NCBI RefSeq assembly: GCF_003020585.1
Contig: NZ_PXUE01000007.1
Coordinates: 175,236-239,235 of the forward strand
Direction of reading: 5' to 3'
DNA length: 64,000 nucleotides
Source of the DNA: Chryseobacterium aurantiacum
GTDB taxonomy: Bacteria > Bacteroidota > Bacteroidia > Flavobacteriales > Weeksellaceae
The position numbers and the translations under genes are program-made. Shown here one piece after another: positions 1 to 9,096 of the stretch (positions are counted from its first letter, which is position 1; every line of letters begins with the position of its first letter). The notes under the pieces were generated by a model. The model saw only the letters and a program-made list of their open reading frames with translations. It did no database searches and had not been told where the DNA came from.

Positions 1-63
1 CTGCTCCTGAGCTCCAACTAAAATTGTCCCAAGCAGTACTACAGCTATACTTAGTTTTTTCAT
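1..63 (-). CDS. N-terminus of an exported protein (runs off left edge)
   Basis: The ATG lies at 63 on the minus strand and 21 codons are visible before the window ends. They read as a signal peptide: two lysines after Met, a hydrophobic core (LSIAVVLLGTILVGA) and a probable cleavage site before QEQ. The gene is the first one behind the SAM riboswitch at 157-262, so it is probably involved in methionine or sulphur-compound uptake or metabolism. An outer-membrane receptor or periplasmic protein would fit, but the mature protein is not visible and no family can be assigned. Confidence 0.75.
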   Translation of the reverse strand, partial: MKKLSIAVVLLGTILVGAQEQ

Positions 64-156
64 CTTTATTCTTGCCAATTAATACTATTTCTCCACAGAA
101 CATTCTGCAGATACACAAGACTTCAAGAAATGGAATTCATATAAGAATATTGACTT

Positions 157-262
157 CACTTATCTCCCCCATCGGGTTGGAATTAGCACCTTTACACTTC
201 TGGAATTGTGTCGGTTGCTAAGGTTTCTTTGGGCCAAATCCCTCCACCTTTCTTGATAAATC
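157..262 (-). promoter_or_regulatory. SAM-I (S-box) riboswitch
   Basis: On the minus strand the conserved S-box core is present in order: TTATCAAGAAAGGTGGAGGG, then GGCCC, GAAACCTTAGCAACC, AAGGTGCTAATTCC, and a closing GGGGAGATAA. The first TTATC pairs with the final GATAA as helix P1. The element begins just after the -7 box at 268-275 and ends about 94 bases before the ATG at 63. SAM-I riboswitches lower expression when S-adenosylmethionine is abundant. No clear intrinsic terminator lies between the aptamer and the ATG, so control may be at translation or through a structure I could not define. Confidence 0.92.
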
Positions 263-267
263 TACTG

Positions 268-298
268 CAAAGGTAGAGTAATTTTTTAAATATCCAAA
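268..298 (-). promoter_or_regulatory. Promoter of the SAM riboswitch transcript
   Basis: Minus-strand TTTG (295-298) is followed by a 19-base spacer and TACCTTTG (268-275). This matches the Bacteroidota housekeeping promoter TTTG-N19/20-TAnnTTTG exactly. The predicted transcription start is near 261, at the first bases of riboswitch helix P1. Confidence 0.75.
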
Positions 299-320
299 AA
301 AAGGCCCACATCGCCTGGTA

Positions 321-356
321 AGAAAAAAGACCCATGAAAAATTTCATGAGCCTTTC
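321..356 (-). terminator. Intrinsic terminator of the FISUMP/T9SS gene
   Basis: On the minus strand an inverted repeat (CATGAAA / TTTCATG, with flanking G-C pairs) is followed by a run of T (reverse of 323-329). It lies about 80 bases past the stop of the gene ending at 434. Confidence 0.7.
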
Positions 357-433
357 AATAAAAGTAATTGTAATGAACTATTTTGTATGTAACGAGAATT
401 CTAAAGACTATTGATTTTAATCCTAAAAAAATA

Positions 434-1486
434 TTATTTCTTCATGATTTTTTTAAAGACTGATTGACCGTTTTTTAATTTTAATTCAATCATATATAAT
501 CCTTGCGAAAGTCCGTTCATATTGATTTGACTATCTGAAAACAATACTGCAACTCTTTGCCCTACAGCATTTATAACCTTTACTTCCTCAATTTTGGAAT
601 CAGCCTTTACCATAAGAATTCCATTGGTAGGATTGGGATAGACTTCGGTAGTGGAACGATTAGTTTTAGTTTCTGAAGTACCTAATCCAGCAGTTGTTTT
701 AATGCATCTTACTGATGCTCCCTGCCACCTTGGTGAACCCGCTGCTGCATTGGTAACTGTGGCCCCTATATATAAATATTTCGCACCTGTTCCTGTAGCA
801 GTAGAGCTCCAAAAATAGCCTCTTTGTCCTACAAATGTAAAGCCTCCCTCTGAACCTCTAAATCCTCCCATCGGTAATTTCAGACTTCCTTCAAAAGCTT
901 TTGTAGGATTAGTAATCCCTTCAATAGGGAGAATATTGGCCCAGTCACTCTGTGTAGGCAATCTCCATTCCGGGCCTATTGCCTTACAAGGATCAATACC
1001 AACGGTCTCTGATACATCTGCTGAGCCGGATCCTGTCCATTTATCACCGCCTCCATTTGTATCCCACCAAGCAGGAGTACCGGTAATATAAGAATTTATT
1101 CCCTGTAGACCTTTTGGGTTATTCACAGAGGGAGATGATGTTGTAGCTGAATTTCTCAATTGATGTCCGTCATCCCATCTTCCCCATTGAAAAAGATCTC
1201 CATAGGCTTCTGCATCATTTATTGCATTGGCAACTCTTGAGCTTCCAAGGTTTTGTCGAAGCCAAACTTTTCCGTCTCCACCACGTACTGTAGTATAAGT
1301 TACGGGCTGTCCCTGATATGTAAATGAAACACAGCCCACATCTCCGGTATTACTTCCGGGATCTCCATTATTACAGCTCTGGGGAGCTCCTGTACCCTGT
1401 TGTGCATATAGTGTGCTTCCTGCCATGAGTATTAATATTATTCCTACTCCCAGTTTTCTTACTGCAAAATATAAACCTCCAATCAT
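434..1486 (-). CDS. Secreted FISUMP-domain protein with type IX sorting domain
   Basis: 350 residues. Residues 1-30 form a signal peptide ending in LYAQQ. The middle (about 55-265) has the features of the Fibrobacter succinogenes major paralogous (FISUMP) domain: WLRQNLG near the start, FQWGRWDDG, a PEWRLPTQSDW motif, GYFWSST and a final RCIK. The last 70 residues are a type A Por/T9SS sorting domain: VYPNPTNG, then VINAVGQRV, then LSQGLYMIELKLKNG and a basic tail. It is therefore predicted to cross the outer membrane by the type IX system and be anchored or released at the surface. Function is unknown. It is divergent from the AraC regulator at 1632. A minus-strand TACTTTTG (1529-1536) could be its -7 box. 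Confidence 0.85.
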   Translation of the reverse strand: MIGGLYFAVRKLGVGIILILMAGSTLYAQQGTGAPQSCNNGDPGSNTGDVGCVSFTYQGQPVTYTTVRGGDGKVWLRQNLGSSRVANAINDAEAYGDLFQWGRWDDGHQLRNSATTSSPSVNNPKGLQGINSYITGTPAWWDTNGGGDKWTGSGSADVSETVGIDPCKAIGPEWRLPTQSDWANILPIEGITNPTKAFEGSLKLPMGGFRGSEGGFTFVGQRGYFWSSTATGTGAKYLYIGATVTNAAAGSPRWQGASVRCIKTTAGLGTSETKTNRSTTEVYPNPTNGILMVKADSKIEEVKVINAVGQRVAVLFSDSQINMNGLSQGLYMIELKLKNGQSVFKKIMKK

Positions 1487-1631
1487 AAATATTATTTTTA
1501 ATTATTCTAAATTTAATTTAATTTTGCGCAAAAGTACTCCTCGTAATTAATTCCGGGTTATCATTTCCCAATTTTTAGTTATCCTATTGAGGATTTGCTT
1601 TAAGTTGTACCGTAACCGTAAATTTTCTTGT

Positions 1632-2492
1632 ATGAGAAGTGAAATAGTGTTCAAATCCGATAACATCGAGATTGTAATACAGGAAGCCCCCGATTCTGAA
1701 AGGATTTCGAGATCATCTATTCATGAGGATCAATCTAGCTTTAATCTTCTTTTTTTGCTAAGTCCGAATATCCATCTGAAAGCTCATGACTGTGGTACTT
1801 CATTATTGTTCAAAAAAAACCAATACATCCTTCATTACTCATCCCGGGAAAGTAATGCAGAGCTATGGACTGATGATCCTGAAAGTTTAAAATATTTACA
1901 CATTCATCTCAACTATAGGTATGTTTCAAACCTGATTCACTCTGAATCCAATGAAGAAGGGGCAGAAATTCTGAAAAGTATGATTCATAATAATTTTGTT
2001 TTCCTCCAGAAGGCAACTCCTCCGAATATGACGGTTGAAATGCATATGATACTTAAAGAAATATTAAGCTATTCTAAAAAAGGAGTGATGCAGAAATTAT
2101 TTATTGAAGCTAAAATCATCAAGCTTTTGATTCTTATTTTTGAACAATTCAATGAAAAAAATATATTGGAATCAACATCCAAGAATCCTGAAATGGTCAA
2201 AAAGTTTATTGATGAAAATTACCATCGAAATATAAAGGCAGAAGAAATTGGAAAGTTCATGGGAGTTAACCAAAATATGATCAGAAAGGAATTTAAGGCA
2301 GAATATCATACTACCATTTCACATTATATTTCGGAGCTTAGAATGCTGAGGGCGAAAAAATTAATCACTGACAAGGAGATGATGATTAAGGAAATCGCCA
2401 TTGAGTGTGGCTATGAGTATATCCAGAACTTTACCCGTGCATTTAAAAAGAAGTTCGGAGTATCTCCGGAACATCTGAGACATAATAAATAG
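1632..2492 (+). CDS. AraC-family transcriptional regulator
   Basis: 286 residues from the ATG at 1632. An upstream in-frame ATG at 1587 would add 15 residues (MRICFKLYRN...) that do not look like part of the domain, so the later start is preferred. The N-terminal 190 residues are a ligand or dimerisation domain of unknown specificity. The C-terminal 100 residues carry the two helix-turn-helix motifs of AraC/XylS regulators: IKAEEIGKFMGVNQNMIRKE, then IKEIAIECGYEYIQNFTRAF, and the closing FKKKFGVSPEHLR. It probably activates neighbouring or remote genes in response to a small molecule. The divergent secreted FISUMP gene at 434-1486 is the obvious local target, but that is inference. Confidence 0.88.
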   Translation: MRSEIVFKSDNIEIVIQEAPDSERISRSSIHEDQSSFNLLFLLSPNIHLKAHDCGTSLLFKKNQYILHYSSRESNAELWTDDPESLKYLHIHLNYRYVSNLIHSESNEEGAEILKSMIHNNFVFLQKATPPNMTVEMHMILKEILSYSKKGVMQKLFIEAKIIKLLILIFEQFNEKNILESTSKNPEMVKKFIDENYHRNIKAEEIGKFMGVNQNMIRKEFKAEYHTTISHYISELRMLRAKKLITDKEMMIKEIAIECGYEYIQNFTRAFKKKFGVSPEHLRHNK

Positions 2493-2493
2493 A

Positions 2494-2520
2494 AAAACCG
2501 CCTAAAAAATTAAGCGGTTT
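2494..2520 (+). terminator. Hairpin after the AraC gene
   Basis: AAACCGC / GCGGTTT stem with an A-rich loop immediately after the stop codon, followed by only a short AT-rich tract. Probably terminates the regulator transcript. Confidence 0.55.
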
Positions 2521-2584
2521 ATATATGTTGTTTTGCTTTGATATTACTTTTTCAGAATTAAGGTGAAAAAGCAATGACAATCAA

Positions 2585-2869
2585 TTAATGATGATGTCCG
2601 TGATCGTGAATGAAAGGTCCGTTTCCTTTAGGCTGGCTGTAGATTACCTCTACCCCTTCCTGCTCAGAAACAAGTTTTCTTCTGATATCTTCAGGATCGA
2701 AAGGCTTCACTTTTCCGAAGTACTCTTTCAAACCTTCAGTTAGCCACATTGGGATTACTAATCCGAAGAACATAAAAATACACCAGAACCCCACTAAGAA
2801 CATAGTAATGAAGAATACAGTCCATAGGAACTGGTAAAACGGCCAAAATGCTGATAAAATCGTTATCAT
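2585..2869 (-). CDS. Small membrane protein with histidine-rich tail
   Basis: 94 residues. Residues about 5-45 are strongly hydrophobic and could form one long or two short membrane segments (FLWTVFFITMFLVGFWCIFM is the core). The rest is polar and soluble and ends in HDHGHHH. The tail might bind a metal, but short terminal His clusters are also common without function. It lies upstream of the class I fumarase on the same strand, with about 95 bases between stop and start regions, so co-expression is possible but not required. I do not recognise a named family. Confidence 0.7.
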   Translation of the reverse strand: MITILSAFWPFYQFLWTVFFITMFLVGFWCIFMFFGLVIPMWLTEGLKEYFGKVKPFDPEDIRRKLVSEQEGVEVIYSQPKGNGPFIHDHGHHH

Positions 2870-2963
2870 ATCTCTTAAAGATTTTAGGCAAAAATAGAAC
2901 TTTTTTCCTTTTTACACAAAAGATAGAGGCTCTATTTTCTAATTTATTTTAATTTTAAACTAA

Positions 2964-4571
2964 TTAGTGGGCAAGATTAGCAAAGAAATCATTTCCTTTA
3001 TCATCGGTAATGATGAATGCAGGGAAGTCTTTTACCTCAATTTTTCTTACGGCCTCCATCCCCAATTCCGGGAAGTCTACTACATCTACAGACACAATAT
3101 TGTCTTTTGCAAGAATAGCAGCCGGTCCTCCAATTGATCCAAGATAGAAACCTCCGTACTTGTTACAAGCATCAGCAACGTCCTTACTTCTGTTTCCTTT
3201 CGCCAGCATAATCATGCTTCCTCCGTGGCTTTGGAACTCATCAACGTACACATCCATTCTTCCTGCTGTAGTAGGCCCAAAACTTCCTGAAGCCATACCC
3301 TCTGGTGTTTTTGCCGGTCCTGCATAGTAGATTGGGTGATTTTTGAAATATTCCGGCATTGGTTTACCGCTATCAATAATTTCCTTGATCTTAGCGTGAG
3401 CAATATCTCTTGCTACGATCAATGTTCCGTTTAGTTTTAATCTTGTTTTGATTGGGTATTTTGAAAGTTCAGCCAAAATCTCAGGCATTGGCTTATTCAG
3501 GTTAACCTCAACAGCTTCTTCCAAATGTGGTGGTGTAGCCGGCAAGAATCTCTTTGGATCTTGTTCCAATTGCTCAAGGAAAATTCCTTCTTTTGTAATT
3601 TTTCCTTTGATATTTCTGTCTGCTGAACAAGAAACACCCATTCCTACTGGACAAGAAGCAGCATGTCTTGGAAGTCTGATTACTCTTACGTCATGAGTAA
3701 GGTATTTTCCTCCAAATTGCGCTCCGATGGCACTTTCCTGACAGATTTTCTGAACTTTAGCTTCCCATTCAAGATCTCTGAATGCCTGACCGGCTTCATT
3801 TCCTTCTGTAGGAAGATTATCATAATATTTTGCTGAAGCCTTTTTCACTGCAGCAAGATTAGCTTCTGCTGATGTACCTCCGATCACCAATGCTAAGTGA
3901 TATGGCGGACAAGCTGCAGTTCCTAAATCTGAAATTTTCTCTTTGATAAATTCTTCAAGAGATTTTTCATTCAATAAAGATTTTGTCTTTTGGTATAGGA
4001 ATGTTTTATTCGCAGAACCTCCCCCTTTTGTTAAGAAAAGGAATTCATAGTAATCTCCTTTTTTAGCATAAATATCGATCTGTGCCGGAAGGTTTGATCC
4101 TGAGTTCTTTTCGTCAAACATTGTTAAAGGTACTACCTGAGAGTATCTTAGATTTCTTTTCTGGTAGGTATTAAAGATCCCACGGCTTAAGAATTCACCA
4201 TCATCCACTCCGGTGTATACGTTTTCACCTTTCTTACCCATTACAATAGCTGTTCCGGTATCCTGACAAGAAGGAAGAGCTCCTTCTGCGGCTACGGCAG
4301 CATTCTGTAGTAGGTTGTAGGCAACAAATCTGTCGTTATCTGTAGCTTCAGGATCATCAATAATTCTTTTAAGGCTTTCCAAGTGGGAAGAACGCAACAT
4401 AAAGGAAACGTCTGCCATAGCTTCTTCAGCCAATAATTCCAATCCTTTTGGGTCAACTGTCAAAATTTCTCTGTCACCCAGTTTTTCAACCTTTACATAA
4501 TCTGATGTAAGCTTTTTATACACCGTATCATCCTTCTGAATCGGATACGGATCCTGATATCTAAAATCCAT
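2964..4571 (-). CDS. fumA: Class I fumarate hydratase ([4Fe-4S], FumA/FumB type)
   Basis: 535 residues, the usual length of homodimeric iron-sulphur fumarases. It hydrates fumarate to L-malate in the TCA cycle. The candidate cluster cysteines are C102 (SCQDTG), C221 (AACPPYHL) and C315 (GMGVSC). Their spacings of 119 and 94 residues equal those of the three cluster ligands in the Leishmania class I enzyme. KGGGSANKT and GGTSAEAN motifs are also present, followed by the C-terminal domain with the TTAGRMD motif. The gene is divergent from the class II enzyme fumC across a 137-base gap. A minus-strand TATTTTTG (4589-4596) is a candidate -7 box. The cluster makes class I enzymes oxygen-sensitive, so the pair may be used under different conditions. 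Confidence 0.95.
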   Translation of the reverse strand: MDFRYQDPYPIQKDDTVYKKLTSDYVKVEKLGDREILTVDPKGLELLAEEAMADVSFMLRSSHLESLKRIIDDPEATDNDRFVAYNLLQNAAVAAEGALPSCQDTGTAIVMGKKGENVYTGVDDGEFLSRGIFNTYQKRNLRYSQVVPLTMFDEKNSGSNLPAQIDIYAKKGDYYEFLFLTKGGGSANKTFLYQKTKSLLNEKSLEEFIKEKISDLGTAACPPYHLALVIGGTSAEANLAAVKKASAKYYDNLPTEGNEAGQAFRDLEWEAKVQKICQESAIGAQFGGKYLTHDVRVIRLPRHAASCPVGMGVSCSADRNIKGKITKEGIFLEQLEQDPKRFLPATPPHLEEAVEVNLNKPMPEILAELSKYPIKTRLKLNGTLIVARDIAHAKIKEIIDSGKPMPEYFKNHPIYYAGPAKTPEGMASGSFGPTTAGRMDVYVDEFQSHGGSMIMLAKGNRSKDVADACNKYGGFYLGSIGGPAAILAKDNIVSVDVVDFPELGMEAVRKIEVKDFPAFIITDDKGNDFFANLAH

Positions 4572-4708
4572 TCAATTTTTTGTTTGTACAAAAATACGGC
4601 TCCTCTTAAAAAATATGAGCAAAATCAGTCATTTAGATTGATATTTATAATGATTATAAATTGTGAATTTCTACGGTTATCAGTAACTTTATAAAAATTT
4701 CAATCACA

Positions 4709-6103
4709 ATGAATTACAGAATAGAAAAAGACACCATGGGAGAGGTGCAGGTACCTGCAGATAAACTTTGGGGAGCACAAACAGAACGTTCAAGAAACAA
4801 TTTTAAAATTGGCCCTGAGGGATCAATGCCTCATGAAATTATTGAGGCTTTTGCCTATCTAAAAAAAGCGGCGGCCTATACCAATGCTGATTTGGGTGTA
4901 CTTTCACCTGAAAAAAGAGATATGATCGCCAAGGTTTGTGATGAAATCCTTGAGGGAAAACTCAATGATCAGTTTCCTTTGGTGATCTGGCAGACAGGTT
5001 CGGGAACACAATCCAACATGAATGTAAATGAGGTTGTTTCCAACAGAGCACACGTTAATAATGGCGGAACATTAGGTGACAAATCTGAAATTCACCCCAA
5101 TGATGATGTCAACAAATCTCAGTCATCCAATGACACCTATCCTACAGCAATGCATATTGCAGCCTACAAGAAAGTAGTAGAGGCAACCATTCCTGCGGTT
5201 GAAAAGTTAAAAAATACCCTTTCAGAAAAATCAAAAGCGTTCAAGGATGTGGTAAAAATCGGAAGAACCCACCTTATGGATGCAACTCCGCTTACATTAG
5301 GCCAGGAGTTTTCGGGTTATGTGGCTCAATTGGAGTTTGGTTTAAGAGCTTTAAGAAACACCCTACCACACCTTGCTGAACTTGCTCTTGGAGGAACGGC
5401 TGTAGGCACAGGATTGAATACCCCAAATGGGTATGATGTAAAGGTTGCTGAATATATTGCCCAATTTACCAGTCACCCGTTCATCACAGCTGAAAATAAA
5501 TTTGAGGCATTGGCAGCGCATGACGCCATTGTGGAAAGCCACGGTGCTTTAAAGCAGCTTGCTGTTTCTCTATTTAAAATTGCTCAGGATGTAAGGTTAT
5601 TGGCATCGGGGCCACGTTCCGGGATCGGGGAAATTCATATTCCTGAGAATGAGCCGGGATCTTCCATTATGCCCGGAAAAGTAAATCCTACTCAAAATGA
5701 GGCCTTAACAATGGTTTGTGCTCAGGTTTTGGGGAATGATACAACCATTTCATTTGCAGGCACTCAGGGTAATTACGAATTGAATGTTTTCAAACCGGTA
5801 ATTGCTTATAACTTCCTGCAATCCGCACAACTGATTGCTGATGCATGTATTTCATTTAACGATCACTGTGCAGTAGGCATTGAACCAAACCATGAGAGAA
5901 TTAAAGAACTTGTTGACAAATCCTTAATGCTTGTAACAGCTTTAAATCCTCACATTGGATATGAAAATGCTGCAAAAATTGCAAAGACAGCCCATAAAAA
6001 TGGTACAACGCTAAAAGAGGAAGCCATCAATCTGGGTCTTTTAACAGCTGAGCAATTCGATGAATGGGTAAAACCTGAAGATATGGTCGGTAGTTTAAAA
6101 TAA
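4709..6103 (+). CDS. fumC: Class II fumarate hydratase
   Basis: 464 residues, typical for the homotetrameric, iron-free fumarase. It belongs to the aspartase/fumarase superfamily and catalyses reversible hydration of fumarate to malate. Seen in the sequence: the substrate-binding GSGTQSNMNVNEV and SSNDTYPTAMHIA motifs, the GRTHLMDATPLTLGQE motif with the general-base region, and the signature loop GSSIMPGKVNPTQNE. A terminator follows the stop. The organism therefore carries both fumarase classes side by side, transcribed in opposite directions. Confidence 0.97.
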   Translation: MNYRIEKDTMGEVQVPADKLWGAQTERSRNNFKIGPEGSMPHEIIEAFAYLKKAAAYTNADLGVLSPEKRDMIAKVCDEILEGKLNDQFPLVIWQTGSGTQSNMNVNEVVSNRAHVNNGGTLGDKSEIHPNDDVNKSQSSNDTYPTAMHIAAYKKVVEATIPAVEKLKNTLSEKSKAFKDVVKIGRTHLMDATPLTLGQEFSGYVAQLEFGLRALRNTLPHLAELALGGTAVGTGLNTPNGYDVKVAEYIAQFTSHPFITAENKFEALAAHDAIVESHGALKQLAVSLFKIAQDVRLLASGPRSGIGEIHIPENEPGSSIMPGKVNPTQNEALTMVCAQVLGNDTTISFAGTQGNYELNVFKPVIAYNFLQSAQLIADACISFNDHCAVGIEPNHERIKELVDKSLMLVTALNPHIGYENAAKIAKTAHKNGTTLKEEAINLGLLTAEQFDEWVKPEDMVGSLK

Positions 6104-6130
6104 TTTTAGAATATAGATTAAATAGTAGAA

Positions 6131-6155
6131 AGCCCTGGAAATTCCGGGGCTTTTT
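6131..6155 (+). terminator. Intrinsic terminator of fumC
   Basis: AGCCCTGG / CCGGGGCT stem with a five-base loop followed by TTTTTA, 28 bases after the fumC stop. Confidence 0.85.
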
Positions 6156-6212
6156 ATATCATTTAAATCGAGATAAAAGGAATTGATAGAACCTCTTTGT
6201 TCTTATTTGGTT

Positions 6213-7151
6213 TTATCCTGAGAAGTCATCCAGCATATTTCTGGTAGGAACAAAGAAAAGTGTTCCGGTAACTGCTGTACTGAAATCTAATATTCTATCA
6301 TAGTTTCCGGGAGGATTTCCAATAAACATATGAGTCAGCATTTTGTTTGTAGTGGTAAATGTACTTGCATAGGCAATAAAATAGGTTCCAAACTCATTGG
6401 TAGAGGGATTTCCAAAAGGCATATTGTCTCTTACAATCTTTAGCTCTTCACCATTTTCACCTTCAATATTGGCCAAAGCAATGTGGGAATTGGATGGTTT
6501 CACTTCGTCAGACATTTCAATATCATTTTCCTTGGATCTTCCTATTACTTTTTCCTGATCTTCTGTGGACAAGTTTTTCCATGCATCCATATTGTGAAGA
6601 TATTTTTGAACGAACAGATAGCTTCCTCCTTTATACGGCAGGTCTTCGTCTCCAATCTTTGCAAAATAATCCCGATCCTCTCCATGTGGATTCTCTGTTC
6701 CGTCTACAAAGCCAAGAATCGATCTTGCATCCCAATATTTAAATCCATGAATTTCCAAAATGCTTTCTGCAACAGGATTCAACAGCCTGGATATTTCAAC
6801 AGCCATATCAAAGATCAGACTTTTGTTGTCTGCCCTTAAATGAAAGTGAAGGTCACCTGGTGTAGAAACAGCAATATGCTTATCACCTTTTATTTCTTCA
6901 AAATTCACCAGCTCTTTGGGTAATGGTGTCGGAAGTTCTAGTTTCTTCCATGCATCAGCACCTATTCCCATCACGCAACTTACCCTACTGTCCGGAAATC
7001 TGTTAAAACCGGAATTATTAAGATTTAGCACCAAGGCACATAGTTTCTGAAAAACATCTTTTAGCTGTGGACTATCATGAAGTTTCCAGACCATGAAGAT
7101 GGTATTGCTGTTAGGATAATCAGTTACATTTTGTGATTCTATCGTACTCAT
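6213..7151 (-). CDS. Dyp-type (dye-decolourising) haem peroxidase
   Basis: 312 residues from the ATG at 7151. An in-frame ATG at 7196 exists but adds 15 non-homologous residues, so MSTIESQ is preferred. The family signature GFVDGTENP (GxxDG, with the catalytic Asp) is present in the middle of the protein. SHIALAN follows in the haem-binding half, and FGTYFIAYAST and GTLFFVP lie near the C-terminus. No signal peptide is visible, so it is likely cytoplasmic. DyP peroxidases oxidise organic substrates with hydrogen peroxide and some act on haem; the natural substrate here is unknown. It stands alone between fumC (convergent) and recN. Confidence 0.9.
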   Translation of the reverse strand: MSTIESQNVTDYPNSNTIFMVWKLHDSPQLKDVFQKLCALVLNLNNSGFNRFPDSRVSCVMGIGADAWKKLELPTPLPKELVNFEEIKGDKHIAVSTPGDLHFHLRADNKSLIFDMAVEISRLLNPVAESILEIHGFKYWDARSILGFVDGTENPHGEDRDYFAKIGDEDLPYKGGSYLFVQKYLHNMDAWKNLSTEDQEKVIGRSKENDIEMSDEVKPSNSHIALANIEGENGEELKIVRDNMPFGNPSTNEFGTYFIAYASTFTTTNKMLTHMFIGNPPGNYDRILDFSTAVTGTLFFVPTRNMLDDFSG

Positions 7152-7352
7152 CCGTCTTTTTGTAGTAAAGTTATTTAAACTTATCAGAGAATTCAAGGGT
7201 GGATGGTAAAAAATCTTTAATTTTTAATGCTTAAAAATAGGGCTGTTTTCAAAATAGACATGCTGTCATGAGCCAAGGAATATGACTTTCTCCAGCAGAT
7301 CTTTAAATCTTAAACTTTCTTTAAAAATGATTTTGAAAGGGAGCAGTAAGCC

Positions 7353-9002
7353 CTAGCCAATCAACTCTTTTGCTTGTGCAAGAGCTGCCTCTGTAATTTT
7401 GCTTCCGGAAAGCAATTGGGCAATTTCGTTCAGCTTATCTTCATCACTCAAAGCAATAATGGTGGATTGAGTTTTCCCGGCAACATCCTGTTTTACAACC
7501 TTGTAATTGTCATTTCCTTTAGCAGCAACCTGTGCAAGGTGAGAAATAACGATCAGCTGCATATCTTCAGACATTTCACGCATAAGATTTCCGATTTCCT
7601 CTGCTACTTTTCCTGAAACTCCGGTATCAATCTCATCTAAAATCAGGGTCGGTAATTCATCGCTTTCCGCAATAATTTTCTTCACGGCAAGCATAACCCT
7701 TGATCTTTCACCTCCTGAAATTGCTGTTTGAATCGGCTTTAATGGGAATCCTGAGTTCGCCTGAAATAATAGTTGGATATTTTCATTTCCAAACTGATTA
7801 AATTCTACAGCTTCCTGCAATTCTATATCAACTTTTGCTTTTTCAAGGCCCAATTTTTTAAGGAGATTCTCTGCTTTTTTAATAAAAACAGGAACGTTCT
7901 TTTTTCTATTTTTAGAAAGTTTCTCAGCAAGGACTTGAAGGGTCTTTTCTTTTTTAGAAATATTTTCCTCAGTTTCTGCAATCTGTGATTCCAATTCTGA
8001 AGCTCCTTTCTGATCTCCTGCTAATTCGTTTCTTATTTCTATCAGTTCATTAAGATCTGAAACATTATGTTTAAGAAATAGTGCATTGATCTTATTGTTC
8101 AGCTCTGTAAGAAATACAAGGTTTTCAGGGTTGATTTCTACCTTTTCCGCCTCATGTTCTAGTTCGGAAATAATATCTTTCAGCTCTACAAAAGATGTTT
8201 CAAGCCTTTGATCCAGCTCTGCAAAACTGGTAGAGACTTCAGATATTCTGGAAAGTTTAGCTTTTGCTTCATTAAAGAAAGACAAAATTCCGATTTCCTC
8301 CTGATGGAATCTTGATAAGATTTGTCCTACATTTTCAGAAATCATTCCAGCGTTTTCCTGAATAGACAACTGATTCTGAACATCTTCAAAATCTACATCA
8401 TCCAACTTTAACTCTTCCAGCTCATTAAGCAAAAATTCTTTATAATCGCTTTCTTTGGTAGATTCTGAAAGTTGGGTCTTTAATTTTTTAAGCAGCATCT
8501 TCAGATTCTGAAAATCCGAAAATTCCTGCTGATATTCTTCTATAATCTTTTTATTTTCAGAAAGTCCATCAATAATTTTAAACTGATATTCTGATGTAAA
8601 AAGATTGGATGTTTCAAATTGGGAATGAATATCAATCAGTTGGGAAGAAAGTTCTTTAAGAACATCCAATGTTACAGGAACATCATTGATGAATGCACGA
8701 GATTTTCCTGATGGAAGAATTTCTCTTCTTATAATGGTCTGATGTTCGTAATCCAGATCATTTTCAATGAAAAACTTCTTAAACTGATTGTTAAGATCAA
8801 ACTCCGTTTCTACAATACTTTTTTCCTCTGTCTTTGCAATGGATTTCACATCAGCCCTTTCTCCTAGAATAAGTCGTAGCGCTCCCAGAATAATGGATTT
8901 ACCGGCACCTGTTTCACCGGTTATTACCTGTAAACCATTTTTCAATGATACTTCTAAGGTATCAATTAAGGCAAAGTTTTTAATGTAAATTCTCGAAAGC
9001 AT
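7353..9002 (-). CDS. recN: DNA repair ATPase RecN
   Basis: 549 residues, full length for RecN. This SMC-like protein acts early in double-strand-break repair. Walker A GETGAGKS is at residues 29-36. Two long coiled-coil segments follow (about 150-390). The C-terminal half carries the ABC signature SGGERSRVML, Walker B LPTLILDEIDTG, and the switch histidine region VISHLAQVA. It follows porD and the broken SUKH gene on the same strand. The order bamD-rpoZ-coaBC-porD-recN is, to my knowledge, common in Bacteroidota, so recN probably belongs to this ancestral cluster. Confidence 0.96.
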   Translation of the reverse strand: MLSRIYIKNFALIDTLEVSLKNGLQVITGETGAGKSIILGALRLILGERADVKSIAKTEEKSIVETEFDLNNQFKKFFIENDLDYEHQTIIRREILPSGKSRAFINDVPVTLDVLKELSSQLIDIHSQFETSNLFTSEYQFKIIDGLSENKKIIEEYQQEFSDFQNLKMLLKKLKTQLSESTKESDYKEFLLNELEELKLDDVDFEDVQNQLSIQENAGMISENVGQILSRFHQEEIGILSFFNEAKAKLSRISEVSTSFAELDQRLETSFVELKDIISELEHEAEKVEINPENLVFLTELNNKINALFLKHNVSDLNELIEIRNELAGDQKGASELESQIAETEENISKKEKTLQVLAEKLSKNRKKNVPVFIKKAENLLKKLGLEKAKVDIELQEAVEFNQFGNENIQLLFQANSGFPLKPIQTAISGGERSRVMLAVKKIIAESDELPTLILDEIDTGVSGKVAEEIGNLMREMSEDMQLIVISHLAQVAAKGNDNYKVVKQDVAGKTQSTIIALSDEDKLNEIAQLLSGSKITEAALAQAKELIG

Positions 9003-9096
9003 TGATATTCCGGTTATAATCCAATTGGAGTTTGAATGGTAAAAATAAGTTTTTTTAATGAAAGCGGAAATGACAAATATTGATTAATATACCAAC

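Noticed and set aside
24..221. Plus-strand frame of 65 codons over the riboswitch
   Set aside because: It lies over the SAM riboswitch and start of the minus-strand gene, and has no protein features. The structured RNA on the minus strand explains the sequence.
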